This document shows positions 54,429 to 63,270 of a stretch of 64,000 nucleotides of DNA, in pieces. The stretch's first letter is position 1. The number at the start of each line of letters is the position of its first letter. Origin of the DNA: Actinomyces naeslundii (GTDB taxonomy: Bacteria; Actinomycetota; Actinomycetes; Actinomycetales; Actinomycetaceae); NCBI RefSeq assembly GCF_001956585.1, contig NZ_MSRR01000013.1:85930-149929 (forward strand), given 5' to 3'. Made by a program: the position numbers and the translations under genes. Below the pieces are notes generated by a model that did not search any database, was not told the DNA's origin, and worked only from the letters and a program-made list of their open reading frames with translations.

Positions 54429-55796
54429 TCAGGGCGTGGGGACGGCGGCGAAGATGGCGTCAATGATCGCCTCGGGGGCGACGCCGTCGGCCAGGGCGTC
54501 ATAGGTGAGCACCAGCCGGTGACGCAGTACCCCGTGGCGCAGCAGGCGCACGTCGTCGGGGATGACGTAGGTGCGCCCCTCCTGGAGGGCGACGGCCTGA
54601 GCGACCTTCATCAGCGCGATACCGCCACGCGGGGAGGCACCCACACGCACCTGCCGGTCCAGGCCGGGAACCGGCCGGGGCCCTCCGCCACGGGAGGTGT
54701 TGATGAGGGCGACGATGTACTGCTTGATGACGGGGTCGACGTAGACCCGTTCGGCGGCCCGTTGGAGCCACTCGACGTCGTCGGTGGAGATGGGACGCCC
54801 GGTCACGGGCTGGTCGAAGCTGCCGTTCGAGATGCGGTCCAGGACATCGGCCTCCTCCGAGGGCCGCGGGTAGGTGAGCACCTCCTTCATGAGGAAGCGG
54901 TCCATCTGGGCCTCGGGCAGGACGTAGGTGCCCTCCTCCTCGATGGGGTTCTGGGTGGCCAGGACCATGAAGGGATGCGGCAGCGGGTAGACGACTCCGC
55001 CGATGGAGGTCTGGCGCTCCTGCATGGCCTCGAGCATGGCCGACTGGGTCTTGGCGCTGGACCGGTTGATCTCGTCGAGCAGGACGATGTTGGCGTGGAC
55101 CGGCCCCAGCTGGGTGGTCATCTCACCGGTGGAGGAGTTGAGGATCTGGGTGCCCACGATGTCGTTGGGCATGAGGTCCGGCGTGCACTGGATGCGACGG
55201 AAGGAGCCGGAGACGGCGGAGGCCAGCGTCTGGGCGGCGGTGGTCTTGGCCAGGCCGGGCACGGACTCCAGCAGGATGTGGCCACTGGACATCAGCGAGG
55301 TGACCAGGGCCGTGCGCAGCTGCTCCTGACCGACGACTCGCTGGGAGAAGATGTCCGCGACGGACTTCAGCAGCACACCGGCGCGCTCGACGTCGGCGTC
55401 CCCGGCACCTCGGCGGCTGGAGGCGGCCCGGGCCTCACGACGCAGCGTCTCCCGGGAGGGCAGAGGGCCGGTACCGACCTTCTCCTCAGCCGGCGCCGCA
55501 GGCCCGGAGGGGTAGCCGGGAACCGTCACCCTCGATGACGCGGGCTGCGAGGGGGCGGCGGGAGCACTGGAGGTCTGCGGAGCGCCCGGAGGCGGGAACA
55601 CAGGCGGCGGCTGGGTCATGCCCGGACCGCCCTGTCCCGCGGAGGAGCCGGTGGGCTGACCAGCCTGCTGCCGGGCAACCGGCTGACCGGCGGGCTGACC
55701 GATCGGCTGCCCAGTCGGCTGACCAGTCGGCTGACCACTGCCCCAGCCACCCGACTGACTGCCGGGTTGGGCGTGGTGCTCGGGCTGCATGCTCAT
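54429..55796 (-). CDS. MoxR-family AAA+ ATPase with long Gln/Pro-rich N-terminus
   Basis: A 455-residue ATPase started at ATG 55796 after AAGGAG. The core, from about residue 140, has Walker A SVPGLAKTT (the MoxR form of GxxGxGKT), Walker B IVLLDEINR, sensor 1 ATQNP and the C-terminal helical lid ending VAPEAIIDAIF. The first about 135 residues are GQPTGQPIGQPAGQ-like, far longer than in usual MoxR proteins of about 320 residues, and would be flexible. MoxR ATPases remodel partner proteins containing vWA or DUF58 domains. It leads the seven-gene operon. Confidence 0.93.
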   Translation of the reverse strand: MSMQPEHHAQPGSQSGGWGSGQPTGQPTGQPIGQPAGQPVARQQAGQPTGSSAGQGGPGMTQPPPVFPPPGAPQTSSAPAAPSQPASSRVTVPGYPSGPAAPAEEKVGTGPLPSRETLRREARAASSRRGAGDADVERAGVLLKSVADIFSQRVVGQEQLRTALVTSLMSSGHILLESVPGLAKTTAAQTLASAVSGSFRRIQCTPDLMPNDIVGTQILNSSTGEMTTQLGPVHANIVLLDEINRSSAKTQSAMLEAMQERQTSIGGVVYPLPHPFMVLATQNPIEEEGTYVLPEAQMDRFLMKEVLTYPRPSEEADVLDRISNGSFDQPVTGRPISTDDVEWLQRAAERVYVDPVIKQYIVALINTSRGGGPRPVPGLDRQVRVGASPRGGIALMKVAQAVALQEGRTYVIPDDVRLLRHGVLRHRLVLTYDALADGVAPEAIIDAIFAAVPTP

Positions 55797-56011
55797 GGTT
55801 CTCCTTGCTCGGTTCTGGCTTGATTCCTCATGCCGTGCGCTCATGCCTGGATAGGCAACGCATTGGCAGGCTATACGAGCCGACGCCCGCAGGGGCCGCC
55901 CGAGGAGGGGAAGTCCTCCCCACAGGTCCGAGACAGCCCCACCTTTCACTGTGATGACGTCACTTCGAGGGAAATGTGAGACGAATCGTGGCCGGGCCGA
56001 GGGCGCCGTCC

Positions 56012-56914
56012 TCAGAGCTGACCGAGGTTCACCCGGCTTCCGGCCAGGGTCAGCCGGAGCCCGTCATTGGTGACGATCGCACTGGTCGGATGCAGCCCTT
56101 GAGGCAGGGATCCGGAAGGAAGCGTGATCTCAGGGGAGTCCAGCCCGACGTAGCTGAGCATACTGTTCTCCCCCGCACCGACGTCGACCCCGGCCTCTTC
56201 TCCCCCCATCCGGGTGGAGGTGACGGTCAGGACCAGGTTGCCATCGGCTCTCACCGACGGCACGATCTCGGCCTCACCGCTCATGCCGAGCAGAGCGGCC
56301 GAGGCCTGGATGGCCCCCGGGTCCTGGGCGCTCGTCCCAGTCCGCTTGGCCTGCAGCGTCATGCCCTGAATCTTCGGGTGCTCCCGAGCGGCGAGCGCGG
56401 TCACCTGCCGCCAGCTGATCGTTCCGGACGCCGTCACCGTATCGGTCGGGTAGGGCGAACGCAGACTGATGTGGCTGAGGTCGACGTCGACGTCGCTGAG
56501 CGTGACCGTGCCCCCACCCTCACCCTTGGGGGTGATCTCCAGGCTCTTGGAGTCCACCGCCAGACTGTCCAGCGAGCCACCGAGGAGCTGGCGCAGGACG
56601 ATCCCCTTGGTGGTGATCCTCGCGTCCTCACTGAGGCCCGGCAGGGCGGATCGCACCGCGGCATCGACCTGCCCGCGCACGAGGTACTCCGCCCCAACGG
56701 CGCCCGCGGTCAGGACGACGACGAGCACCAGCAGCACCACCAGCCAGCGCCGCCCACGACGCCGCACAGGGCGACGCCGATCAGGGAGCAATGAATCGCG
56801 CTCCTCGGAGTCCTCGGCCACGATCTCCTCGAGCAACACCTCCTGCGACTCGCTCGCCTCGGTCGCGTCGCTCGGGCTCTCGAGCACGTCGTTGTCATCC
56901 CGCTCGTCTGTCAT
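56012..56914 (-). CDS. DUF2993 (LmeA-like) membrane-anchored protein
   Basis: A 300-residue protein with an acidic cytoplasmic N-terminus (about 50 residues), one membrane helix (RWLVVLLVLVVVLTAGAVGA), and an outer domain starting AEYLVRGQVDAAVRSALPGL, the typical DUF2993 beginning, followed by paired beta strands (GGTVTLSDVDVDLSHI). Relatives (LmeA) are needed for lipoglycan elongation in mycobacteria and bind lipids in a long groove. ATG 56914 is 13 bp after the FHA-like gene stop, so the two are co-transcribed. The tail ends in a beta strand without extra motif. Confidence 0.85.
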   Translation of the reverse strand: MTDERDDNDVLESPSDATEASESQEVLLEEIVAEDSEERDSLLPDRRRPVRRRGRRWLVVLLVLVVVLTAGAVGAEYLVRGQVDAAVRSALPGLSEDARITTKGIVLRQLLGGSLDSLAVDSKSLEITPKGEGGGTVTLSDVDVDLSHISLRSPYPTDTVTASGTISWRQVTALAAREHPKIQGMTLQAKRTGTSAQDPGAIQASAALLGMSGEAEIVPSVRADGNLVLTVTSTRMGGEEAGVDVGAGENSMLSYVGLDSPEITLPSGSLPQGLHPTSAIVTNDGLRLTLAGSRVNLGQL

Positions 56915-56927
56915 CCCTCGCACCTCG

Positions 56928-57761
56928 TCAATGCCTCGATGCCGCAGGCGAGCTCTGGGCCACTGGAGCAGTGCTCACCGAGCGCGCGGGCTCCTGGCCG
57001 GCGTCCGCCTGATTGGCGGCCCGCTCCTCATCAAGCATGTAGAGGTCCTCGGCCGTGACCATGAGGGTGGACACGGCGTGCTCCACCAGGGCGGTGCGCC
57101 GGTTGGAGGCGGCCCCGGCCACGCGTCCACCGCGCAGCCCGCGCACACCCACCCGATCGAGCTTCTCGCAGACGTTGTCGAGCTTGCGGTTGAACTTGGT
57201 CAAGGGCCACCCCAGACGCGCTGCGGCCGCCGCGGACGAGGGGATCTCAGCGGCTCCGGTCCCGGCCCGCTTGAGCACCGGCTCGGACAGCGCCAGGACG
57301 AGCAGCAGCTGGGAACGGGTCATCGGGGTCACCCCGATGGTGGTCTGCCCCGAGGACTGACGCACGCCGTCGATCCCGGAGAAGTGATCCTCCCCGGAGG
57401 TGACGAGGTTGATCTCGTAGGTGGTGGGCCCTGCGGAGAAGGTGAGGATGACCCGGGGGAAGACCAGGGGGATCCTGGCACCGGGGGCCAGGCGCGACTG
57501 GACCAGTCCCTCGCCGTCGGTCAGCGTGGCCGACAGCCGACTTCCCTCGTTGGCGATCCACCAGAGCTTCTCCGAGAAGGCGAAGACCAGGAAGCGACGG
57601 TGAAGGTAGGGGTTGTCATCGATGTCCAGGTCGCCGCCCCGGCCGATGACGAAGGTGTCGGCGGGGGCGATCCGATGGATCTCTCCGGAGAAGTCCAGGA
57701 CGAGCTCGTCGGGCTGCTCCGGATTGACCTCTGGCATCTCGGTCCAGGTCAGGTCACTCAT
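56928..57761 (-). CDS. FHA-like protein with winged-helix-like C-terminus
   Basis: A 277-residue soluble protein. Residues about 28-125 are FHA-like: VIGRGGDLDIDDNPYLHRRFL carries the GR and HR of phospho-Thr-binding domains, although Ser-x-x-His is replaced by NPYLHR. The middle and last parts (TRSQLLLVLALSEPVLKRAG, LGWPLTKFNRKLDNVCEKL) are helical and resemble a winged-helix or RNA polymerase-sigma-like module. Start ATG 57761 follows AAGGAG. It lies in the PP2C/FHA locus and probably reads out serine/threonine phosphorylation by a kinase not encoded here. Confidence 0.75.
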   Translation of the reverse strand: MSDLTWTEMPEVNPEQPDELVLDFSGEIHRIAPADTFVIGRGGDLDIDDNPYLHRRFLVFAFSEKLWWIANEGSRLSATLTDGEGLVQSRLAPGARIPLVFPRVILTFSAGPTTYEINLVTSGEDHFSGIDGVRQSSGQTTIGVTPMTRSQLLLVLALSEPVLKRAGTGAAEIPSSAAAAARLGWPLTKFNRKLDNVCEKLDRVGVRGLRGGRVAGAASNRRTALVEHAVSTLMVTAEDLYMLDEERAANQADAGQEPARSVSTAPVAQSSPAASRH

Positions 57762-57931
57762 GAAATCTCCTTCCACAGCGCCAGTGCCGCTCCGAGGCGG
57801 CCGGGTTGCTACCGCACCACATGAATATCACGTCGTTAGGAACATTGAGGGTGTCTGAGACGAGACCTGTCACCAACCCGCATCATCACCTGTGAAATCA
57901 ACGGCGACGCACTGCCGAGCAGAACGTGCCC

Positions 57932-59305
57932 TCAGTCACTTCGCGGCCTCAGCCATGCCGGCGGGTCGATCCGAAGCGTCACGCCGTCACCGATATCCAT
58001 CAGGTCCCCCATGAAGACCGGTGTCGGCATACCAGACCCCAGCAGGACGGGCGTCGCACCGGGGCGCGCAAGCACCGTGCCATTGGACGAGCCGAGGTCC
58101 TGAGCCAGGATGCTCCACCCCGAGGTCGTGAGTATGAGGTGAGAGCGCGAGACCATGTGCTGCGGACTGGGCACCGTCACCAGGGCCACGATATGCGGGT
58201 CGCCTCCACGCTGAACCTGGGGGGCGCGTCCGACGACGACGTCACCGGCGACCTCGATCGCGGCGCCGGTGGACAGGGTCAGTGTGGCCAGCGCCGGCCG
58301 GCGCACGTAGGAGAACATCCCCGTCAAGGGCTGGGAGCAGGTCAGGCAGTCCCGAATCTCAGGCGGGTTGGCATGCCCCTGAGGACAGATCGAGGCCCGC
58401 ACCGGTGGTGCCGCGATGAGAGCGGCCTCGGAGGCCGAGACGACCTCGGTGTTGGGCAGCGCCTCCAGAGGCTGAGGGGCCCGGACCGGCTGAGGCTGCT
58501 TGCTCTTGGAGTTGTCCGGCGCGGTGGGGGTGTCGGCGGTCGGCTGGCCCGCCGAGCTCGCCGTCGGCGCCGAAGGGGCCCTGTGAGCACCGCGACGCCG
58601 ACGCCCCGATCCGGGTTCCGGCTCGGGATAGTCCGGGAACGTACTGACGTCACCGGTCTCGGAACCACCGGTTCCGGAGCCGTTCCGGCTCCCGTCCGCG
58701 GACCCGGCGGAGTCATCGGGGTCCTCCCAGACACCCGTCTCCAGCATCTCCGGAGCCGATTCAGCGATGCTCGACGCAGCAGGCTCCGCCGCGGGGTCCT
58801 CCCCGGTCGCTCCGGCGGGCGTCCCTGCGCCGCGGCCGTCGGCGACGTCTGCAACCCCCATCGCTTCCGACACGCCCGCAGTGGCTGCGACAGTCCCGAC
58901 GGCTGCGACGTCCGGGACGTCAGCGCCGGACGGGACATCATCGGCCTCCGATCCGAGGACGCCTTCGGCCTCCAGGGCCGTCGGCGCCATGTCCTGCGGG
59001 AGCTCCGTCACCAGAGCGACCGGCTTGAGCAACGTGGTCTCATCACCGGGCTCCGCGGGCTGCGTCGCCTCTTCCGCTGCCGGCGTAGCCGTCGCCGTCG
59101 GCCCCACCCGGGGGAGGTACGTCCCTCCCAGGGCATCCAGGACGCGCAGCCCCGTCTCGATGGAGACGGTGCGGGAGGCAGCCCCGGCAGCCGGACTGAT
59201 CACGGCAACACCATCGGCGCCGTCAACCCTCACAGAGCCGTCTGAAAGCCGCGTCAGCCCCTCGGGCAACGGGACGCGCTCGCCAGGCAGGGACAATGCG
59301 GTCAC
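57932..59305 (-). CDS. FHA-domain protein with zinc ribbon and disordered region
   Basis: A 457-residue protein. An N-terminal part (about 1-65) resembles a small beta domain. Residues about 65-310 are Ala/Pro/Glu-rich and probably disordered. A zinc-ribbon-like ICPQGHANPPEIRDCLTCSQPL at about 320 (positions given approximately) precedes a classical FHA domain (VVGRAP, MVSRSHLILTTSGW, DLGSSNGTVL) at about 350-445. GTG 59305 overlaps the PP2C stop as GTGA. This kind of FHA protein is paired with PP2C phosphatases and Ser/Thr kinases in cell-wall or secretion signalling. Confidence 0.88.
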   Translation of the reverse strand: MTALSLPGERVPLPEGLTRLSDGSVRVDGADGVAVISPAAGAASRTVSIETGLRVLDALGGTYLPRVGPTATATPAAEEATQPAEPGDETTLLKPVALVTELPQDMAPTALEAEGVLGSEADDVPSGADVPDVAAVGTVAATAGVSEAMGVADVADGRGAGTPAGATGEDPAAEPAASSIAESAPEMLETGVWEDPDDSAGSADGSRNGSGTGGSETGDVSTFPDYPEPEPGSGRRRRGAHRAPSAPTASSAGQPTADTPTAPDNSKSKQPQPVRAPQPLEALPNTEVVSASEAALIAAPPVRASICPQGHANPPEIRDCLTCSQPLTGMFSYVRRPALATLTLSTGAAIEVAGDVVVGRAPQVQRGGDPHIVALVTVPSPQHMVSRSHLILTTSGWSILAQDLGSSNGTVLARPGATPVLLGSGMPTPVFMGDLMDIGDGVTLRIDPPAWLRPRSD

Positions 59306-60159
59306 AGCACCTCCTGGGTAGAAGCATCGCCGGGAACGACTGCGGGAGCGAGGGCCGGGGTCTCGGCGGAGTCCACGACGACGGCCGTGGTGTTGTCATG
59401 ACCGCCCCCCTCCAGGGAGGCGGCGACCAGAAGCTCGGCCGTGCGCTGCGCCGTGTAGCCGGCGGCCAGCACAGTGGCGATGGCCTCGTCGTCGAGCTCG
59501 TCGCTCAGGCCGTCGGAACAGATCAGCAGGCGGTCTCCGGCGGCGACAGGAACACTGTAGAGGTCGGGGACGGCGGAGTCGGCGATCCCCCCTCCCAGCG
59601 CGCGGGTGACGACATTGCGGCGAGGGTCGCGCCGCGCCTGCTCGGGAGTGAGCTCACCGGTCTCGATGAGGATCTGGACCCGGGAGTGGTCGCGGGTGAC
59701 CTGGGACAGCATGTCATCGCGCAGCAGGTAGACCCGAGCGTCCCCGATGTTGAAGATGATCCAGGTCGGCCGCGCAATCCCCTGCTCATCCTCCATCCAG
59801 GCCAGAACGACACCGGCGATCGTCGCACCGGGCAGGTAGGCGGCGTGGGACGGGATGGCGACAATCGCCTCCTGAGCGGCCATCACCGAGCGAACGACCG
59901 TCTCCACGTCGGTGACGGTCGTGCCGGCCAGTGAGTAGAGGGAGTCGAGAGCGACCTGCGTGGCCATGCGGCCGGCGGCGTGCCCACCCATCCCATCGAC
60001 GACGACGAAGGCCGGGGCGATGGCGAGGTAGCCATCCTCGTTGACAGTGCGCAGGCGCCCCACGTCAGTGGCCGCACCGACGACGACGCCGGAGGCCCCG
60101 GCGCCGTCGGCCCCACGAATCACGAGGGCCTCGGTGTCAGCACGAACGTGCTCGGTCAT
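59302..60159 (-). CDS. PP2C-family serine/threonine phosphatase
   Basis: A 285-residue soluble metal-dependent protein phosphatase. All usual motifs are present: VNEDGYL with metal Asp, VDGMGGHAAG, a Gly-rich GATIAGVVLAW strand, GDARVYLLRDD, CSDGLSDELDD and GHDNTTAVVV with the last metal Asp. No membrane helix is present, unlike PstP/PrpC forms fused to one. ATG 60159 follows AAAGGGAG. It leads a phosphorylation-signalling pair with the FHA protein and is close to a MoxR-Bat block. The partner kinase is not in the window. Confidence 0.94.
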   Translation of the reverse strand: MTEHVRADTEALVIRGADGAGASGVVVGAATDVGRLRTVNEDGYLAIAPAFVVVDGMGGHAAGRMATQVALDSLYSLAGTTVTDVETVVRSVMAAQEAIVAIPSHAAYLPGATIAGVVLAWMEDEQGIARPTWIIFNIGDARVYLLRDDMLSQVTRDHSRVQILIETGELTPEQARRDPRRNVVTRALGGGIADSAVPDLYSVPVAAGDRLLICSDGLSDELDDEAIATVLAAGYTAQRTAELLVAASLEGGGHDNTTAVVVDSAETPALAPAVVPGDASTQEVL

Positions 60160-60570
60160 CGTCTCCCTTTCCCCTGCGTTGCTTGCACTCCCCTAGTAAA
60201 CCCCAGCACCCGGCCCAGAACCACCGCACCACGGCAGAGATTCCATCATGTGGGAGCCTGGACCGGGCCGAGGGCGAACAATGCCGCCCCCAAGCGTCGC
60301 TCGGGCGGGATCTTCCCCGCCTGACTCAGGTCGTCACAGGCCATCGTGAGCCGCTGCGGGGTGCAGGCGGCCGTGACCGGTCAGGCAGTCAGTATCACGA
60401 GGCACTCAGGTAGTCTTTCGGCGTGGCCGGTTGACCGGCCCATGCGCCACCAGCGCAGTACCGCGTTCCCTGACTCGGTATCGCAGGTGGTTCCGACACC
60501 CAATCCACGACGGACCCGGATGTCGGTCAACCTGGACCGACGCAGTTTTCCCGACCCCGAAGGACCCAGC
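60160..60570. other. 411-bp divergent intergenic region
   Basis: No gene is supported. TAGTCT at 60415-60420 followed by six bases and GTG 60423 resembles a leaderless promoter, but the frame closes after three codons, so it is probably the promoter of the LRV gene with a 5' leader of about 150 bases. GGCCGGT-TGA-CCGGCC right after it is a small palindrome. Confidence 0.4.
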
Positions 60571-61854
60571 ATGTCTCAGGCCAAGGACGAGCTTGTCGCG
60601 CGAGCGCAAGATCCCAACGCAGAGCTGGAGACCCTCCACCAGCTGGCACAGAACTACCCCGGTCTGCGCCCTTACATCGCCGCCAACCCGCGGACCTACC
60701 CCGCCCTCCTGGAGTGGCTGGGCACCCTGGGCGACCCTGCGGTCGACGCCGCCCTGGCCTCTCGCAGCGGACATCCCCAGTCGGATCAGGCTCCACAGGC
60801 GTCTCCACCCCTGGCGGTCGTCTCACCCCCCGGGTCCCAGCCGGGATCGCCGTCGGCCATGCCCTCCGAGGCCCCGACCCAGGTGACCCTGCCCCGTTCA
60901 CTCCAGCCCGGCAGCGCCGCCTCTGGTGTCTCAGGGGCCTCCGGGGCCTCAGCGACCAGCTCGAGGAGTGCCGCGAGCGCATCCAGCGCCTTCAGCGCGG
61001 CCGGTGCCAACACCCAGGTCGACAGCTTCCGGGCCACGGGCGATCCAGCCGTCTCCAACCCCACCTTCGACCCCAGCCAGGCAGTCCCGTCACAGTCACC
61101 GGCCAGACCGGCCCAGCCGGCCCTGCAGCAGACTTTCCAGCAGTCCGCGAACCTCTCCCAGCCGCAGAGCGCGGTGATTCCCGCCGCCGTACAGGCCTCC
61201 GCCACGACCGACGGCAACGGCGGTGTCTTCGGCGTCGGCACCGAGGACGACGACTCCTCGGCCCCCTCCTCCTTCCTGACCTCCAACCGCATCCTGCTGA
61301 TTCTGGCCCTCTTGGTGGCCACCATCCTGGTCTTCCTGGCGACCTGGTACTTCTCCGGCAGCGACAACCACAAATCAGCGAACGAATCGGACACCCAGCC
61401 CACGACCCAGAGCAATCAGGCGGCCGGCGCAGCCCCGAATAACGCCTCCGCCTCTCCTACGGCGTCAGCCACGCCGAGCGCCTCGGCGACACCCACACTC
61501 AAAGCGCCCGCACCCAACGGAGCCCAGGAGCTGTCCGCCTTCGACGCCCCCAGCGGCAACATCACCTGCACCCTCGGGAAGGATGGCGCCACCTGCGTCA
61601 TCAACAAGCACGCAGAGAGCTCCTGCCGTGACAAGCCTCTGATCGTCAAGATCGGCGCCAATGGCGGCCAGTCCACCGAGTGCGGCTCGACCTTCTCCGC
61701 CAACGGAGTCAGTCTCGGATACGGCTCCTCCGCCAAGAACTCCGAGTTCGCCTGCACCTCGACCGAAGCCGGCATGCAGTGCTGGAGCCAGGTCAGTGGC
61801 AGGGGCTTCACTCTCAGTCGCGAAAGGGTCGAGTCCACCACCCACGGCCAGTAA
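60571..61854 (+). CDS. LRV-domain membrane protein
   Basis: A 427-residue protein. ATG 60571 follows AAGGA. Residues about 5-60 match a leucine-rich-variant type repeat (ARAQDPNAELETLHQLAQNY, LRPYIAANPRTYPALLEWLG). Next is a long Pro/Ser/Ala-rich cytoplasmic stretch, one membrane helix (LLILALLVATILVFLATWYF, near 248-268), and an extracytoplasmic part with a Ser/Thr/Ala linker and a domain of about 115 residues with four cysteines (NITCTL, ATCVIN, SSCRDK, STECGS) plus two near the end. A strong hairpin follows the gene. Function unknown; similar LRV-TM-outer proteins occur in Actinomyces-type genomes. Confidence 0.8.
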   Translation: MSQAKDELVARAQDPNAELETLHQLAQNYPGLRPYIAANPRTYPALLEWLGTLGDPAVDAALASRSGHPQSDQAPQASPPLAVVSPPGSQPGSPSAMPSEAPTQVTLPRSLQPGSAASGVSGASGASATSSRSAASASSAFSAAGANTQVDSFRATGDPAVSNPTFDPSQAVPSQSPARPAQPALQQTFQQSANLSQPQSAVIPAAVQASATTDGNGGVFGVGTEDDDSSAPSSFLTSNRILLILALLVATILVFLATWYFSGSDNHKSANESDTQPTTQSNQAAGAAPNNASASPTASATPSASATPTLKAPAPNGAQELSAFDAPSGNITCTLGKDGATCVINKHAESSCRDKPLIVKIGANGGQSTECGSTFSANGVSLGYGSSAKNSEFACTSTEAGMQCWSQVSGRGFTLSRERVESTTHGQ

Positions 61855-61862
61855 ACGTTCCC

Positions 61863-61891
61863 GCCTCGGCCGGTTCTGCACCGGCCGAGGC
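61863..61891. terminator. Terminator after the LRV-domain gene
   Basis: Perfect 11-bp arms, GCCTCGGCCGG and CCGGCCGAGGC, with a 7-base loop, eight bases after the stop. Confidence 0.75.
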
Positions 61892-61938
61892 GCCGCGCCG
61901 TCTTCCTTCAGTTCCCCCAGCAGCACGCAGCTCCTCCC

Positions 61939-63210
61939 ATGGCTACCTCATACAACGCGATTCTCACTCGCCCCGGTGCCCGCGCCTTCACGAGCGCGGG
62001 GCTGATCGCCCGGTTCCCCATGTCGATGGTGGGGATCTCCACGATTCTCGCCGTCGAGGAGCTCTACGGCTCTTACACGGCTGCGGGCCTGGTCAGCGCC
62101 GCGAGCTTCGTGGCGCTGGCCATCGGGGCGCCGATCCTGGCTCGGTGCGTCGATCGCTACGGTCAGTCCCGGGTCATGCTGCCGGCAGTCCTCATCTCGG
62201 CGACCAGTCTGGCCGGATTGATCGCCGCCGCATCCGCGCACGCGCACCTGGGGATCCTGGCCGTGCTGGCCGCCGCCGCAGGAGGGCTGGCCGGCTCCAT
62301 GGGCTCCTTGGTGCGGGCGCGCTGGACCGCGGTGCTCACTCGCCCCGAGGACATCCACACGGCCTTCTCCCTGGAGGCCGCCCTGGACGAGGTGGCCTTC
62401 ATTCTGGGGCCGGTACTGGCCACCGCCGTGTGCACAACGCCGTTGCTCCCGGTGACCTCGGGATGGGTGACCTGCCTGATCATGCACGCGGCAGGCGGAC
62501 TGTGGTTCCTCAGCCAGCGCGCCACCGAGCCCGTTCCACACCCTCGTCGGCACGCAGCCGAGAAGGATGAGGGGACCGGGGAGGCCGGCCGGGACTCGAC
62601 GCATGGCTTCGAGGGGCAGCGCCCGGTTCTGCGCCACGGGGCAGTCATGGCCACCGTCGTCGTCTTCCTGCTCTCGGGAGCCATGTTCGGGGCCAACGAC
62701 GTCGCCGCGGTCGCCTTCGCCACCGAGGCCGGGCACAAGTCGGCCTCCGGTCTCGTCCTGGCGGTCTGGGGTGTGGGCTCCTTCATCGCAGCCCTCCTCT
62801 ACGGCGCACGCACCTGGGGGTGGCCGCTGTGGAAGCAGTTCATGACCGGTACGGCGGCGCTGGCCATCGGCACCTCGACCTTCGTCCTGGCCCCGAATCT
62901 CGTGGTGCTGTCGGTCCTGGCCCTCTTGACGGGACTTGCTATCGCCCCGACCCTGACCAGCGGTAACAACATCATCCAGGTGACGGTCGCCCCCTCCCAG
63001 CTCACCGAGGGACTGGCCTGGGTGAGTACCGCGCTCAACGTCGGGGTCTCGATCGGGTCCCTGCTGGCAGGGCAGGCCGCGGACGCCGGCGGTTCGCACG
63101 CCGGATACCTCGCGGTCGCCGGCTTCGGCTGGGCCGCCGTCCTCGCCGGCGTCGTGGGTCTGCCCGCACTCAAACGAGCACGGACCACTCGGTCGCTGGC
63201 CGCCGACTGA
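61939..63210 (+). CDS. MFS transporter
   Basis: A 423-residue inner-membrane transporter with about 12 helices in two halves joined by a basic/acidic loop (about residues 195-230). The N-half has RFPMSMVGISTILAVEELYG and the MFS loop LARCVDRYGQSRVM near 55-68, the motif A position. The C-half begins after VLRHGAVMATVVVFLLSGAM. The combination resembles drug- or sugar-efflux MFS proteins of actinobacteria (YcaD/YitG-like); substrate unknown. The ATG has no evident ribosome binding site. A hairpin isolates it from the upstream gene. Confidence 0.88.
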   Translation: MATSYNAILTRPGARAFTSAGLIARFPMSMVGISTILAVEELYGSYTAAGLVSAASFVALAIGAPILARCVDRYGQSRVMLPAVLISATSLAGLIAAASAHAHLGILAVLAAAAGGLAGSMGSLVRARWTAVLTRPEDIHTAFSLEAALDEVAFILGPVLATAVCTTPLLPVTSGWVTCLIMHAAGGLWFLSQRATEPVPHPRRHAAEKDEGTGEAGRDSTHGFEGQRPVLRHGAVMATVVVFLLSGAMFGANDVAAVAFATEAGHKSASGLVLAVWGVGSFIAALLYGARTWGWPLWKQFMTGTAALAIGTSTFVLAPNLVVLSVLALLTGLAIAPTLTSGNNIIQVTVAPSQLTEGLAWVSTALNVGVSIGSLLAGQAADAGGSHAGYLAVAGFGWAAVLAGVVGLPALKRARTTRSLAAD

Positions 63211-63257
63211 TGATCAGGCCCGTCAGCATCGATTCCCAGCATCCTCTGTGACTCTTC

Positions 63258-63263
63258 TACACT
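63258..63263 (+). promoter_or_regulatory. -10 box of a leaderless promoter (mannosyltransferase gene)
   Basis: TACACT, seven bases, then ATG 63271, with no ribosome binding site. Confidence 0.5.
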
Positions 63264-63270
63264 CAGCACG

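Noticed and set aside
60423..60434. Leaderless micro-ORF GTG-GCC-GGT-TGA
   Set aside because: Only three codons; more simply the start of a 5' leader before the LRV gene.
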